Origin: Labedella endophytica
GTDB taxonomy: Bacteria > Actinomycetota > Actinomycetes > Actinomycetales > Microbacteriaceae
NCBI RefSeq assembly: GCF_003990045.1
Contig: NZ_RZGZ01000002.1
Location: 1 to 64,000, forward strand
Direction: 5' to 3'
DNA: 64,000 nucleotides
Shown here: positions 28,352 through 40,663 of the stretch, one piece after another
Layout of the letters: every line of letters starts with the position of its first letter
How positions within the stretch are numbered: the stretch's first letter is position 1
Program-made: the position numbers and the translations under genes
Notes under the pieces: model-generated
What the model saw: the letters and a program-made list of their open reading frames with translations, nothing else
Databases searched by the model: none
What the model was told of the DNA's origin: nothing

Positions 28352-29118
28352 CGAATGACCGTCGCGTACTCGTCCACTCCGATGCGGAGGCCCTCGCCGC
28401 CTCCATCACGGCGCGCTTCCTGACGAAGGCGATCGATCTGCTCGACGAGCGCGAGAGGATCAATGTCGTGCTCGAGGGCGGTCGCATGGGTGTCCGCGTT
28501 CTCGAGACGATCAACGCCTCCCCTGCCCGTGATGGCGTCGATTGGTCGCGTGTCCACTTCTGGTGGGGCGACGAGCGCTGGGTGCCCGCTGACCACGAAG
28601 ACCGGAACGACGTGAAGGCGAAGCGCGCGCTGCTCGATCACATCGATCAGCCGACCGAGTGCGTGCATGCTTTCGCCGCGTCCGACTCCGATCTGACGCT
28701 GGACGAGGCCGCGGCGGCATACGCCGCCGAGCTCGAGGCGCATGCCGACCACGATTCCGCCCTGCCGATCTTCGACATCACGTTCCTCGGTGTGGGACCG
28801 GACGGGCACACCGCTTCGTTGTTCCCCGACCGGGCCGAGGTCAACGAGCGTGACGCCACCGTCGTCGCGGTCCGCAACTCGCCGAAGCCGCCCGCAGAAC
28901 GCCTCTCCCTCACCCGTCACGTCCTCAACTCGTCGCAGAGGATCTGGGTCGAGATGTCGGGAGCGGACAAGGCGTCCGTCCTCGGGCTCGCTCTCGCGGG
29001 TGCCTCCTATGCCGAGGTCCCGATCGCGGGGATCAAGGGGCGCAAGCGCACCGTGTTCTTCGTCGACAGCGCGGCCGCGTCCGAAGTGCCCGAGAGCCTC
29101 ATCGCCCGGGACTACTGA
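28348..29118 (+). CDS. pgl: 6-phosphogluconolactonase
   Basis: A 256-residue DevB/SOL-type lactonase hydrolysing the product of Zwf. Family motifs are VLEGGR near 34, HFWWGDERWVP near 70 and GVGPDGHTASLFP near 145. The ATG overlaps the opcA stop (ATGA). It is the last gene of the pentose phosphate operon and is followed by a perfect 19-bp hairpin. The 6-phosphogluconate dehydrogenase gene is not in the window. Confidence 0.94.
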   Translation: MTNDRRVLVHSDAEALAASITARFLTKAIDLLDERERINVVLEGGRMGVRVLETINASPARDGVDWSRVHFWWGDERWVPADHEDRNDVKAKRALLDHIDQPTECVHAFAASDSDLTLDEAAAAYAAELEAHADHDSALPIFDITFLGVGPDGHTASLFPDRAEVNERDATVVAVRNSPKPPAERLSLTRHVLNSSQRIWVEMSGADKASVLGLALAGASYAEVPIAGIKGRKRTVFFVDSAAASEVPESLIARDY

Positions 29119-29139
29119 ACGGCATCGCCCACGGCGGCG

Positions 29140-29180
29140 ACGAAGAAGGCCCCGACCGTGACGGTCGGGGCCTTCTTCGT
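29140..29180. terminator. Bidirectional terminator between pgl and rbpA
   Basis: Arms 29140-29158 and 29162-29180 form a 19-bp perfect stem with a 3-base loop, rich in G+C with GAAGAA/TTCTTC at the base. It lies between convergent units. Confidence 0.88.
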
Positions 29181-29193
29181 GCTCGCTGTTCGC

Positions 29194-29553
29194 TCAGGCG
29201 TTCGTGCCGCGACGCTCCCGCAGCTGGCGGAGGGCGTCGTCGAGAAGCTGCTCGGCCTCCTCCTCGCTCCGCCGCTCCTTCACGTACGCGAGGTGCGTCT
29301 TGTACGGCTCGAGCTTCGACACCTCTGGCGGGTTGTTCCGGTCGCGACCGGCCGGCAGACCGGACGACGGGCAGTCGATGGTCTCGGGGATCTCCTCGTC
29401 GGGCAGGTTCGCCGCGAAGTATCGAACCGTCTCATTGCCGAGCGCATCCCAGTAGGAGATCGCGACGCGATCCGCGTGGTACCCGTGGTCCTGTTCGCCC
29501 ATCGGTCCAGCGCCGACGCGCGATCCCCTGATAGCACTTCCTCCAGCAGCCAT
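29194..29553 (-). CDS. rbpA: RNA polymerase-binding protein RbpA
   Basis: A 119-residue actinobacterial transcription factor that binds the principal sigma factor and RNA polymerase and stabilises the open complex. The core has YWDALGNETVRYFAANLPDEEIPE and a C-terminal sigma-interaction domain with HLAYVKERRSEEEAEQLLDDAL. The classical zinc-binding Cys set is reduced to one Cys (DCPSSG), as in some RbpA proteins. GGAGG lies seven bases before the ATG. It follows secG by ten bases, so they are probably co-transcribed. Confidence 0.95.
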   Translation of the reverse strand: MAAGGSAIRGSRVGAGPMGEQDHGYHADRVAISYWDALGNETVRYFAANLPDEEIPETIDCPSSGLPAGRDRNNPPEVSKLEPYKTHLAYVKERRSEEEAEQLLDDALRQLRERRGTNA

Positions 29554-29563
29554 TGCGTGCCTC

Positions 29564-29815
29564 CTAGGCGGCCGTCGCGAACTTCGTGAGAAGCCCGAGG
29601 ACGACGATCGATGCGAACCAGACGAGGCCGAGGATGACCGTGATGCGGTTCAGGTTGCGCTCAGCGACACCGGAGGCCCCGAGGTTCGAGCCCATTCCCC
29701 CACCGAACATGTCGGAGAGGCCTCCGCCGCGACCCTTGTGGAGCAGGATCAGGAACGTCAGCAGGAGGCTGGTGACTCCCAGCACGACCTGGAGGACGAC
29801 TTGCAGAATATCCAC
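29564..29815 (-). CDS. secG: Preprotein translocase subunit SecG
   Basis: An 83-residue inner-membrane subunit of the SecYEG channel. Two hydrophobic helices (about 5-25 and 57-78) flank the cytoplasmic loop HKGRGGGLSDMFGGG, the SecG signature. It sits between tpiA and rbpA, the usual actinobacterial order. A good -10 (TATACT) 46 bases upstream suggests its own promoter in addition to read-through from gap-pgk-tpiA. Confidence 0.94.
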   Translation of the reverse strand: MDILQVVLQVVLGVTSLLLTFLILLHKGRGGGLSDMFGGGMGSNLGASGVAERNLNRITVILGLVWFASIVVLGLLTKFATAA

Positions 29816-29860
29816 GGAGGACCTTTCTTCGACGGGCGCGGTGATCCGAGGCCGCCGTCA

Positions 29861-29866
29861 AGTATA
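29861..29866 (-). promoter_or_regulatory. Putative -10 of secG-rbpA
   Basis: TATACT on the minus strand, 46 bases before the secG ATG and 17 bases before the end of tpiA. The -35 region lies inside tpiA and is weak (GTCTGA at about 16-base spacing). Confidence 0.42.
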
Positions 29867-29882
29867 ACCGGCGACCGGCGGG

Positions 29883-30671
29883 TCAGACGCCGACGTGCTT
29901 CTGGAACCGGACGATGCTCGAGAACTCGGCCACATCCAGGCTCGCCCCGCCGATGAGGGCCCCATCGACGTTGGGCTCGCGCATGAAGCCAGCGATGTTC
30001 GAGGACTTCACCGAACCGCCGTAGAGGATCCGCGTCCGAGCGGCCGCATCCTCTCCGAGGACGGAGCGGATGACCTCGCGGAGCGCGGCCGCGACCTGTT
30101 CCGCCTGGTCGGGCGTCGCCGCCTGGCCGGATCCGATCGCCCAGACGGGCTCGTACGCCACCACGATGTCCGCGGAGGAGTCGAGACCCTCGAGCGCGGT
30201 CGTCAGTTGGGCCACCGGCACGGCGCTCGGGCCCTGCTCGGCGAGGTCTTCGGCGGTCTCGCCGACGCAGATGACCGGGACGAGCCCGTGCTTGACGGCC
30301 GCAGCCGTCTTGGCCTTGACCTGCGCGTCGTCCTCCGCGTGGAGAGTGCGACGCTCGGAGTGACCGATGATCACATAGGTGCAGTCGAGCTGGGCGAGGA
30401 AAGACCCGGAGATCTCCCCCGTGAAGGCGCCCGAGTCCTGTGCCGACAGATCCTGGGCGCCGTAGGCGATCGGGAGCTTGTCCGCGGCGACCAGGGTCTG
30501 GACGCTCCGCAGATCGGTGAAGGGCGGGAACACCGCGACCTCGGCGTCGGCCACGTCGTGGTCGGCGTCCTTCAGGGTCCACGCGAGCTTCTGGACGAAC
30601 GCGATCGCCTGCAGGTGATCGAGGTTCATCTTCCAGTTCCCCGCAAGGAGCGGGACTCTCTTCACTGCCAT
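29883..30671 (-). CDS. tpiA: Triosephosphate isomerase
   Basis: A 262-residue TIM-barrel enzyme interconverting dihydroxyacetone phosphate and glyceraldehyde-3-phosphate. Lys14 in GNWKMN, the electrophilic His in IIGHSERR near 100 and the catalytic base Glu in AYEPVWAIG near 170 are present, and GGSVKSSN binds phosphate. The start overlaps the pgk end by ten bases, so pgk and tpiA are coupled. Confidence 0.96.
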   Translation of the reverse strand: MAVKRVPLLAGNWKMNLDHLQAIAFVQKLAWTLKDADHDVADAEVAVFPPFTDLRSVQTLVAADKLPIAYGAQDLSAQDSGAFTGEISGSFLAQLDCTYVIIGHSERRTLHAEDDAQVKAKTAAAVKHGLVPVICVGETAEDLAEQGPSAVPVAQLTTALEGLDSSADIVVAYEPVWAIGSGQAATPDQAEQVAAALREVIRSVLGEDAAARTRILYGGSVKSSNIAGFMREPNVDGALIGGASLDVAEFSSIVRFQKHVGV

Positions 30672-31876
30672 CCGAGGACCTCCAGTCCCGGGAGACGCTT
30701 ACCCTCGAGGAACTCGAGGCTCGCGCCACCGCCTGTTGAAATGTGACCGAATCGATCGTCCGAGAATCCGAGCGCGCGCACGGCGGCCGCCGAGTCTCCG
30801 CCGCCGACCACGCCGAGGCCGTCGACCTCGGTGAGCGCCTGCGCGACGGCCTTCGTGCCGGCCGCGAACGGCTCGAGCTCGAAGACGCCCATCGGACCGT
30901 TCCAGAAGACCGTCTTCGACGCCTGGATCCGCTCGGCGAAGAGCGTAGCCGTCTCGGGCCCGATGTCGAGACCGAGACCCGACGAACCGAAACTCGTCTC
31001 CTCGATCGCATCCGCGGCAGTGACCTCGTGCTCGGCATCGCCGGCGAACGAGGCGGCGACGACGACGTCCGTCGGCAGCACGATCTCGACGCCGCGCTCC
31101 GTCGCGTCCGCGATGTAGCCCTTGACCGTCTCGATCTGGTCGGCTTCGAGCAGGCTCGAGCCCACCGAGTGACCGAGCGCGGCGAGGAACGTGAACATCA
31201 TCCCACCGCCGACGAGCAGCGTGTCGACGCGCGGGAGGAGGTGACCGATCACGCCCAGCTTGTCCGACACCTTCGATCCGCCGAGCACGACCGTGTACGG
31301 CCGCTCAGGGTTCTCGGTGAGGCGGTCGAGCACGTCGAGTTCGGCGGCGATGAGGAGGCCCGCTGCGCTCGGGAGCGCCGAGGCGAGCTCGAAGACGCTC
31401 GCCTGCTTGCGGTGCACGACACCGAAGCCGTCCGACACGAAGACGTCGCCGAAGGCGGCGAGCTTGTCGGCGAAGGCCGCGCGCTCGTCCGCATCCTTGC
31501 TCGTCTCCGCAGCGTTGAAGCGGAGGTTCTCGAGCAGGACGATCTCGCCGTCCGAGAGGGACGCGACCGCCTCCGCGGCGGCGTCCCCGACGGTGTCGGA
31601 GGCGAACGTGACGGGCTTCCCGAGCAGCTCGCTCAATCGCTGGGCGACGGGAGCGAGCGAGAACTCGTCCTTCGGTTCCCCGTCGGGGCGACCGAGGTGG
31701 GAGATCACGACGACACGGGCACCCTGGGTGAGGATCGCGTCGAGCGTGGCGAGGGAGGCTCGCACACGGCCATCGTCCGTGATGACCCCGTCCTTCACGG
31801 GGACGTTGAGATCACAACGGACGATGACGCGCTTGCCGGCGAGCGAGCCCAGGGAATCGAGGGTGCGCAGAGTCAC
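30662..31876 (-). CDS. pgk: Phosphoglycerate kinase
   Basis: A 404-residue two-domain kinase making ATP from 1,3-bisphosphoglycerate. It has RCDLNVPVKDG near 20, ISHLGRPDGE near 60, VLGGSKVSDKLGV near 200 and the C-terminal GGGDSAAAV. The GTG start follows gap by ten bases. It is the middle gene of gap-pgk-tpiA. Confidence 0.96.
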   Translation of the reverse strand: MTLRTLDSLGSLAGKRVIVRCDLNVPVKDGVITDDGRVRASLATLDAILTQGARVVVISHLGRPDGEPKDEFSLAPVAQRLSELLGKPVTFASDTVGDAAAEAVASLSDGEIVLLENLRFNAAETSKDADERAAFADKLAAFGDVFVSDGFGVVHRKQASVFELASALPSAAGLLIAAELDVLDRLTENPERPYTVVLGGSKVSDKLGVIGHLLPRVDTLLVGGGMMFTFLAALGHSVGSSLLEADQIETVKGYIADATERGVEIVLPTDVVVAASFAGDAEHEVTAADAIEETSFGSSGLGLDIGPETATLFAERIQASKTVFWNGPMGVFELEPFAAGTKAVAQALTEVDGLGVVGGGDSAAAVRALGFSDDRFGHISTGGGASLEFLEGKRLPGLEVLGWQ

Positions 31877-31886
31877 GGCGTCCGGC

Positions 31887-32966
<1,080 letters not shown>

Positions 32967-32989
32967 TCACGGTCATCGCCGGAGAAGAA

Positions 32990-33022
32990 CGGGCCGCCCG
33001 GGGTGGAGCCCGGGGCGGCCCG
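32990..33022 (-). terminator. Terminator of sodA
   Basis: Arms 32990-33003 and 33009-33022 pair over 13 of 14 positions with a 5-base loop, five bases after the sodA stop. All pairs are G-C apart from the mismatch. It separates sodA from gap. Confidence 0.75.
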
Positions 33023-33027
33023 ATCGA

Positions 33028-33654
33028 TTAAGACAGTACCAGCAGGCCGTCGGTCTTCTCACGCGCCGTGGTGAAGCGCGCCTGAACGTTCGACCAGTCG
33101 ACGATGTTCCAGAAGGCCTTCACGTAGTCCGCGCGCACGTTCTGGTAGTCGAGGTAGTAGGCATGCTCCCACACGTCCAGCATGAGCAGCGGGACGAGAC
33201 CGAGAGGGACGTTGCCCTGCTGGTCGAAGAGCTGGAAGACGCTGATGCGCTGTCCGATGACGTCCCACGCGAGGACCGACCAGCCGGAGCCCTGCACTCC
33301 CATGGCCGTGGCCGTGAAGTGGGCCTGGAAGGCGTCGAACGAGCCGAACGCGTCGTCGAGAGCCGCGGCGAGTTCACCCGTGGGCTTGTCGCCACCGTTC
33401 GGGGACATGTTCGTCCAGAAGATGGAGTGGTTCACGTGTCCGCCGAGGTTGAACGCGAGGTCCTTCTCGAGCTTGTTCACGTTCGCGAAGTTGCCGCTCT
33501 CGCGCGCCTCCGCTAGCTGTGCGAGAGCGGTGTTCGCGCCCGTCACGTAGGTCTGGTGGTGCTTCGAGTGGTGCAACTCCATGATGCGTCCCGAGATGCT
33601 CGGTTCCAACGCGCTGTAGTCGTAAGCCAGATCGGGAAGTGTGTATTCAGCCAT
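33028..33654 (-). CDS. sodA: Superoxide dismutase, Fe/Mn family
   Basis: A 208-residue cytoplasmic-type enzyme converting superoxide to oxygen and hydrogen peroxide. Metal ligands are His28 (ELHHSKHH), His76 (NHSIFW), Asp160 and His164 (DVWEHAYY). LGGHVNH and NGGDKP are compatible with a Mn enzyme, but metal choice cannot be settled by sequence. AGGAG precedes the ATG. It lies between gap and whiA, an insertion into a locus that is otherwise conserved, and has its own terminator and probable promoter. Confidence 0.95.
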   Translation of the reverse strand: MAEYTLPDLAYDYSALEPSISGRIMELHHSKHHQTYVTGANTALAQLAEARESGNFANVNKLEKDLAFNLGGHVNHSIFWTNMSPNGGDKPTGELAAALDDAFGSFDAFQAHFTATAMGVQGSGWSVLAWDVIGQRISVFQLFDQQGNVPLGLVPLLMLDVWEHAYYLDYQNVRADYVKAFWNIVDWSNVQARFTTAREKTDGLLVLS

Positions 33655-33715
33655 TGATATCTCCTCTTTCTTAGCCCTTCACCCGAGTCGGCGGAGGGCC
33701 TTGAGCGACATGTCG

Positions 33716-33721
33716 AGTCTA
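33716..33721 (-). promoter_or_regulatory. Putative -10 of sodA
   Basis: TAGACT on the minus strand, about 62 bases before the sodA ATG. No good -35. The 9-base PafBC-type element seen before uvrA and uvrB is absent here. Confidence 0.35.
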
Positions 33722-33811
33722 CTCGCGTGCGGCCCCGCCCGCCCCGCTTCCGAGGGTATCGAGGACGAGGGGAGGACGATCGGCCGGGTGGCCTCTCCCG
33801 GCCTCCCGAGA

Positions 33812-34792
33812 TCAGAGGTCGTCGAGGTCGGGAGGCAGATTGGCCGAGGTGCCCGGAAGGCCGAGGTCGGAGGCCTTCTTGTCGGCCATCGCCAGGAGCC
33901 GCCGGATGCGACCGGCGATGGCGTCCTTGGTCATGGGAGGGTCTGCGTGGTGGCCGAGCTCGTCGAGACTCGACTCCCGGTGGGCGAGCCGGAGCCGGCC
34001 CGCGTACGCGAGGTGCTCTGGCACGTCGTCGGCGAGGATGTCCATGGCGCGCTCGACGCGAGCGCACGCAGCGACGGCCGCCTGAGCGGAGCGGCGGAGG
34101 TTGGCGTCGTCGAAGTTGACGAGTCGGTTCGCCGTCGCACGGACCTCTCGCCGCTGACGCATGGCCTCCCACGACGCGACGGTCTCGGCCGCGCCCATGA
34201 GGGAGAGGAGGGCGCTGATCGCCTCGCCATCTCGGACGACGACCCGGTTCACGCCGCGGACCTCGCGGGCCTTCGCGGTGACTCCCAGCCGACCGGCGGC
34301 ACCGACGAGCGCCATGGCGGACTCGTTGCCCGGGCAGGTGACCTCGAGGGCGGACGACCGGCCGGGATCCGTCAACGAGCCGGCTGCCAGGAAGGCGCCG
34401 CGCCACACGGCCGCGATCTCGTCTCGCGAACCCGTCGTGAGCCGGTTCGGCAGGCCCCTGACCGGCCGACGGCGTGCGTCCAGGAGACCGGTCTGCCGCG
34501 CCAGTGTCTCGCCGCCGTCGATGACCCGCACGAGGTAGTACGGAGTACGTCGGGACCCGGACGGCGAGACGACGGAGCCCTCGCTGCGCATCCCGTAGAG
34601 CTCCGCCAGATCACGGCGAACGCGCGTCGCGAGCTCCGGCGTCTCGAGCTCCGCCTCGATCGCGATGCGGCCAGAGATGACGTGCAGCCCGCCGCTGAAT
34701 CGGAGAATGGAGGCGAGTTCCGCCGCGCGCACCGAGGTGCGGGTCTCCTGCACGCGGGTGAGCTCCGCCTTGACATCCGTCGTGAGGGCCAA
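33812..34792 (-). CDS. whiA: WhiA, sporulation/cell-division transcriptional regulator
   Basis: A 326-residue protein with an N-terminal degenerate LAGLIDADG homing-endonuclease-like fold and a C-terminal helix-turn-helix ([28 protein letters not shown] region). In sporulating actinobacteria WhiA works with WhiB; in non-sporulating ones it is retained with a less clear role. The TTG at 34790-34792 gives the family N-terminus [11 protein letters not shown] and follows AAGGACGAAGG. It is 53 bases after rapZ. The yvcK gene that usually separates rapZ and whiA is missing here. Confidence 0.92.
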   Translation of the reverse strand: MALTTDVKAELTRVQETRTSVRAAELASILRFSGGLHVISGRIAIEAELETPELATRVRRDLAELYGMRSEGSVVSPSGSRRTPYYLVRVIDGGETLARQTGLLDARRRPVRGLPNRLTTGSRDEIAAVWRGAFLAAGSLTDPGRSSALEVTCPGNESAMALVGAAGRLGVTAKAREVRGVNRVVVRDGEAISALLSLMGAAETVASWEAMRQRREVRATANRLVNFDDANLRRSAQAAVAACARVERAMDILADDVPEHLAYAGRLRLAHRESSLDELGHHADPPMTKDAIAGRIRRLLAMADKKASDLGLPGTSANLPPDLDDL

Positions 34793-34845
34793 TCTTCGTC
34801 CTTCGTCCTTCGTGTTCCGATCGGGGTCGCGTCTGCGCGACCCGA

Positions 34846-35724
34846 CTATTCGCGACCGAGGTCGCGGTGGGTGAGGGTCACGGCCACACCCTCGAGGTCG
34901 CCGAGCCGTGCCGCCAGGTACTCGGTCATCGCCACAGAGCGGTGTTTGCCTCCCGTGCACCCGAGGGCGACCACGGCGTGACGCTTGTTCTCGCGCTGGT
35001 ACCCGTCGAGAACCGGAATCAGCGCCTCGAAGTAGTGGTCGAGAAACTCCGTCGCCCCTTCGCGACTCAGCACGTACTCGCTGACCGCCTCGTCGAGCCC
35101 GGTGAGCGGCTTGAGCTCCGGTACCCAGAACGGGTTGGGGAGGAACCGCGCGTCGGCCACCATGTCGGCGTCCGCCGGGAGCCCGTACTTGAAGCCGAAG
35201 CTCATGACCGTGAGGTGCAGGGAGGGTGCGCTGTCGTCGGAGAAGAGCGTCCTGATCTTCGTCGCGAGCTGGTGGATGTTGAAGTCCGAGGTGTCGACGA
35301 CCGTATCGCTGGACTCGCGGATGGCGGCGAGGCGGCCGCGTTCGATGCGGATGCCGTCGACGATCGTGCCGGACCCCTGCAGAGGGTGGGGACGACGGAC
35401 GGCCTCGAAACGGCGCACGAGAGCGGCGTCGGAGGCGTCGAGGAAGAGGACGCGGACGTGGGTTCCCTCCCGCATGCTCTGCACGATGTCCTGAAGGGCC
35501 GCGAAGAAGTCGCGTCCACGCACGTCGACGACCGCCGCGATCTTCGGGATCGCGCCTTCTGCGCGTTCGGCCAGGTCCGTGAGCGGACGGAGCATCTGCG
35601 GCGGCAGGTTGTCGACGACGTACCAGTCGAGGTCCTCGAGGACGTTCGCCGCCGTGGATCGTCCAGCGCCCGACATCCCGGTCACGACGAGCACCTGCTG
35701 GGGCGTCGGACTCTCCTCGACCAT
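34846..35724 (-). CDS. rapZ: RapZ/YvcJ-family nucleotide-binding protein
   Basis: A 292-residue P-loop protein. Walker A is [10 protein letters not shown], with Arg at the usual Lys-preceding position; [10 protein letters not shown] and VDVRGRDFF follow. The C-terminal domain (about 160-292) has [25 protein letters not shown] and [11 protein letters not shown], which in enterobacterial RapZ binds small RNAs; whether that holds in actinobacteria is unknown. I prefer the ATG at 35722-35724; a GTG at 35745 would add seven residues and has a more distant GGAG. It lies between uvrC and whiA. Confidence 0.9.
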   Translation of the reverse strand: MVEESPTPQQVLVVTGMSGAGRSTAANVLEDLDWYVVDNLPPQMLRPLTDLAERAEGAIPKIAAVVDVRGRDFFAALQDIVQSMREGTHVRVLFLDASDAALVRRFEAVRRPHPLQGSGTIVDGIRIERGRLAAIRESSDTVVDTSDFNIHQLATKIRTLFSDDSAPSLHLTVMSFGFKYGLPADADMVADARFLPNPFWVPELKPLTGLDEAVSEYVLSREGATEFLDHYFEALIPVLDGYQRENKRHAVVALGCTGGKHRSVAMTEYLAARLGDLEGVAVTLTHRDLGRE

Positions 35725-35768
35725 CCCCACCCCGTTCCTGTGCACCGCTCGATGAACTCCGGTCCAGC

Positions 35769-37676
35769 CTAGTCACTCCTCAGCCGGTCGTGGACGGCCG
35801 TTGCGAGCTGTGGACCGATCCCCTTCACCTCGGCGATCTCGTCCGACGAGGCCGCCTTGAGACGCGATACCGACCCGAAAGCGGTGAGGAGTTGCTTGAC
35901 CCGCGAGGGCCCGAGACCCGGGATCTCGCCGAGCACAGAGGTGATGTCCCGCTTCCGCCGCTGCCGCTGATAGCTGATGGCGAAGCGATGCGCCTCGTCC
36001 CGGACACGCTGGATGAGGAAGAGGGCCTCGCTCCCCCGCGGCAGGATCACCGGGTAGTCGCTGCCGGGGACCCAGATCTCCTCGAGACGCTTCGCGATGC
36101 CGGCGAGGGTGATTCCCTCGACGCCCGACTCCTCGAGCGCACGCTGGGCCGCCCCGACCTGCGGCAGGCCACCGTCGACGAGGAGGAGCTGCGGAGGGTA
36201 GGCGAACTTCTTCGGCTTGGCGATCGCGTCCACCTCGCCGTCGGCGAGGGGATCCGGTGTCTCCGCGGGCGCGTCCGGGTCGGGCGCCCCGCGCAGATAG
36301 GCGAGCCGCCGCGTGAGCACCTGGTGGATCGAGTCCGTGTCGTCGGTCGAGGATGCGATCGAGAATCGCCGGTACTGGTCCTTACGTGGCAGTCCGTCCT
36401 CGAACACCACCATGGATGCCACGATGTTCGTGCCCGAGAGGTGGGAGACGTCGTAGCACTCGATTCGGAGCGGCGCCTCGTCCATATCGAGCGCCTCACG
36501 GATGTCGCCGAGGGCGTTGGATCGGGCGACGAAGTCGCCGCTACGCCGCATCTTGTAGAGCTGGAGCGAATGCTTCGCATTGACGACGGCCGTGTCCATG
36601 AGCGCGACCTTCTCGCCCCGCATCGGGACCTGCACCTTCACCTTGCCCCGGCCTCGCCGAGCTCCGAGGAGTGCCGCGAGTTCGTCCACGTCGTCGGGGA
36701 CGGCGGGGACGTAGATCTCCTTCGGAATGCTGTCTCGTCCCGCGTCCGCGTAGACGCGGAGGAGCGTCTGCTCGACGAGCTGCGCCGTCTCCATGTCGAG
36801 CTCCTTGTCGACCGTCCAGGAGCGCACACCACGGATGCGTCCGCCGCGGACGATGAACTGCTGAACGGCCGCGGACAGCTCGTCGTGTTCGATACCGAAG
36901 ACGTCGGCATCGACGCGATCCGCGAGCACGACGGCGCTCTTCTCGAGCACGGCCTCCAGCGCGAGCAGGCGATCGCGGTAGCGTGCCGCGGACTCGTAGT
37001 CCTGCTGCTCCGCCGCCTTCTTCATCTTCTTCGTGGCGTCGGTGACGAATCGTCGATCGTGCCCCGACATGAACGCGACGAAGTCGTCGACGATCGCCCG
37101 GTGCTCCTCGATGGTCACCCGACCGGAACACGGGCCGCCGCATCGCCCGATCTGCCCCGGGAAGCAGGGCCGACCGGACTGCATCGCTCGCTTGTAGTTT
37201 GAATCCGAACACGTTCTGATCGGAAACGCCTTGATCATGAGGTCGACGGTGTCGTGCACGGCCCAGATCTTCGGATACGGGCCGAAGTACTTGGCGCCGC
37301 GGATGCGGGTGTTCCGCGTGACCATCACGCGTGGGGCCTCGTCGCCGAGGGTGATCGCCATGAAGGGATAGGTCTTGTCGTCGCGGAACTTCACGTTGAA
37401 CGGCGGATCGAACTCCTTGATCCACGTGTACTCGAGCTGTAGCGCCTCGATGTCGGAACCGACGACGGTCCAGACGACGCCCGTGGCCGAGGTGACCATG
37501 CGCCGGGTCCGTTCGTGCAGCGTATGCAGCGGGGCGAAGTAGTTCGACAGCCGGGCGCGCAGGTTCTTCGCCTTGCCGACGTAGAGGACCCGCCCGCCGT
37601 CCCCCGTGAACCGGTACACGCCCGGCTCTGTGGGGATCTCACCGGCTTTCGGTCGATAGGTACGTGGATCCGCCAT
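35769..37676 (-). CDS. uvrC: Excinuclease ABC subunit C
   Basis: A 635-residue dual-incision nuclease of nucleotide excision repair. The N-terminal GIY-YIG domain has PGVYRF and [14 protein letters not shown] (3' incision), a Cys-rich segment [13 protein letters not shown] near 155, a UvrB-interacting UVR region near 200-235, the RNase H-like 5'-incision domain with the YDVSHLSGT segment, and C-terminal helix-hairpin-helix repeats ([22 protein letters not shown]). The ATG at 37674-37676 is two bases after the uvrA stop; a TTG at 37682 would overlap it. Transcription probably comes from the uvrA promoter. Confidence 0.95.
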   Translation of the reverse strand: MADPRTYRPKAGEIPTEPGVYRFTGDGGRVLYVGKAKNLRARLSNYFAPLHTLHERTRRMVTSATGVVWTVVGSDIEALQLEYTWIKEFDPPFNVKFRDDKTYPFMAITLGDEAPRVMVTRNTRIRGAKYFGPYPKIWAVHDTVDLMIKAFPIRTCSDSNYKRAMQSGRPCFPGQIGRCGGPCSGRVTIEEHRAIVDDFVAFMSGHDRRFVTDATKKMKKAAEQQDYESAARYRDRLLALEAVLEKSAVVLADRVDADVFGIEHDELSAAVQQFIVRGGRIRGVRSWTVDKELDMETAQLVEQTLLRVYADAGRDSIPKEIYVPAVPDDVDELAALLGARRGRGKVKVQVPMRGEKVALMDTAVVNAKHSLQLYKMRRSGDFVARSNALGDIREALDMDEAPLRIECYDVSHLSGTNIVASMVVFEDGLPRKDQYRRFSIASSTDDTDSIHQVLTRRLAYLRGAPDPDAPAETPDPLADGEVDAIAKPKKFAYPPQLLLVDGGLPQVGAAQRALEESGVEGITLAGIAKRLEEIWVPGSDYPVILPRGSEALFLIQRVRDEAHRFAISYQRQRRKRDITSVLGEIPGLGPSRVKQLLTAFGSVSRLKAASSDEIAEVKGIGPQLATAVHDRLRSD

Positions 37677-37678
37677 CC

Positions 37679-40570
<2,892 letters not shown>

Positions 40571-40576
40571 CTCGAA

Positions 40577-40605
40577 AGTCTACGGGGACCCACCGACACT
40601 GGGTC
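40577..40605 (-). promoter_or_regulatory. PafBC / RecA-NDp-type promoter of uvrA
   Basis: On the minus strand: GACCCA (40605-40600), GTGTCGGTG (40599-40591), 8 bases, TAGACT (40582-40577), then 6 bases to the GTG. The 9-base element matches TTGTCRGTG at eight of nine positions with exact N8 spacing. The same block stands before uvrB. Control by PafBC is inferred from the known consensus. Confidence 0.78.
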
Positions 40606-40609
40606 CCCG
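40583..40609 (-). terminator. Hairpin after uvrB, overlapping the uvrA promoter
   Basis: Arms 40583-40592 and 40600-40609 form a perfect 10-bp stem with a 7-base loop, about 55 bases after the uvrB stop, with TAGACTTT following on the minus strand. It could terminate uvrB. It spans the uvrA promoter element, so the symmetry may instead be coincidental or part of that site. Confidence 0.55.
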
Positions 40610-40663
40610 AGGCTGCTCGCCCTCCGCGAACGACGACGCGCGGGTACACTTCGCCGGTCCGCC

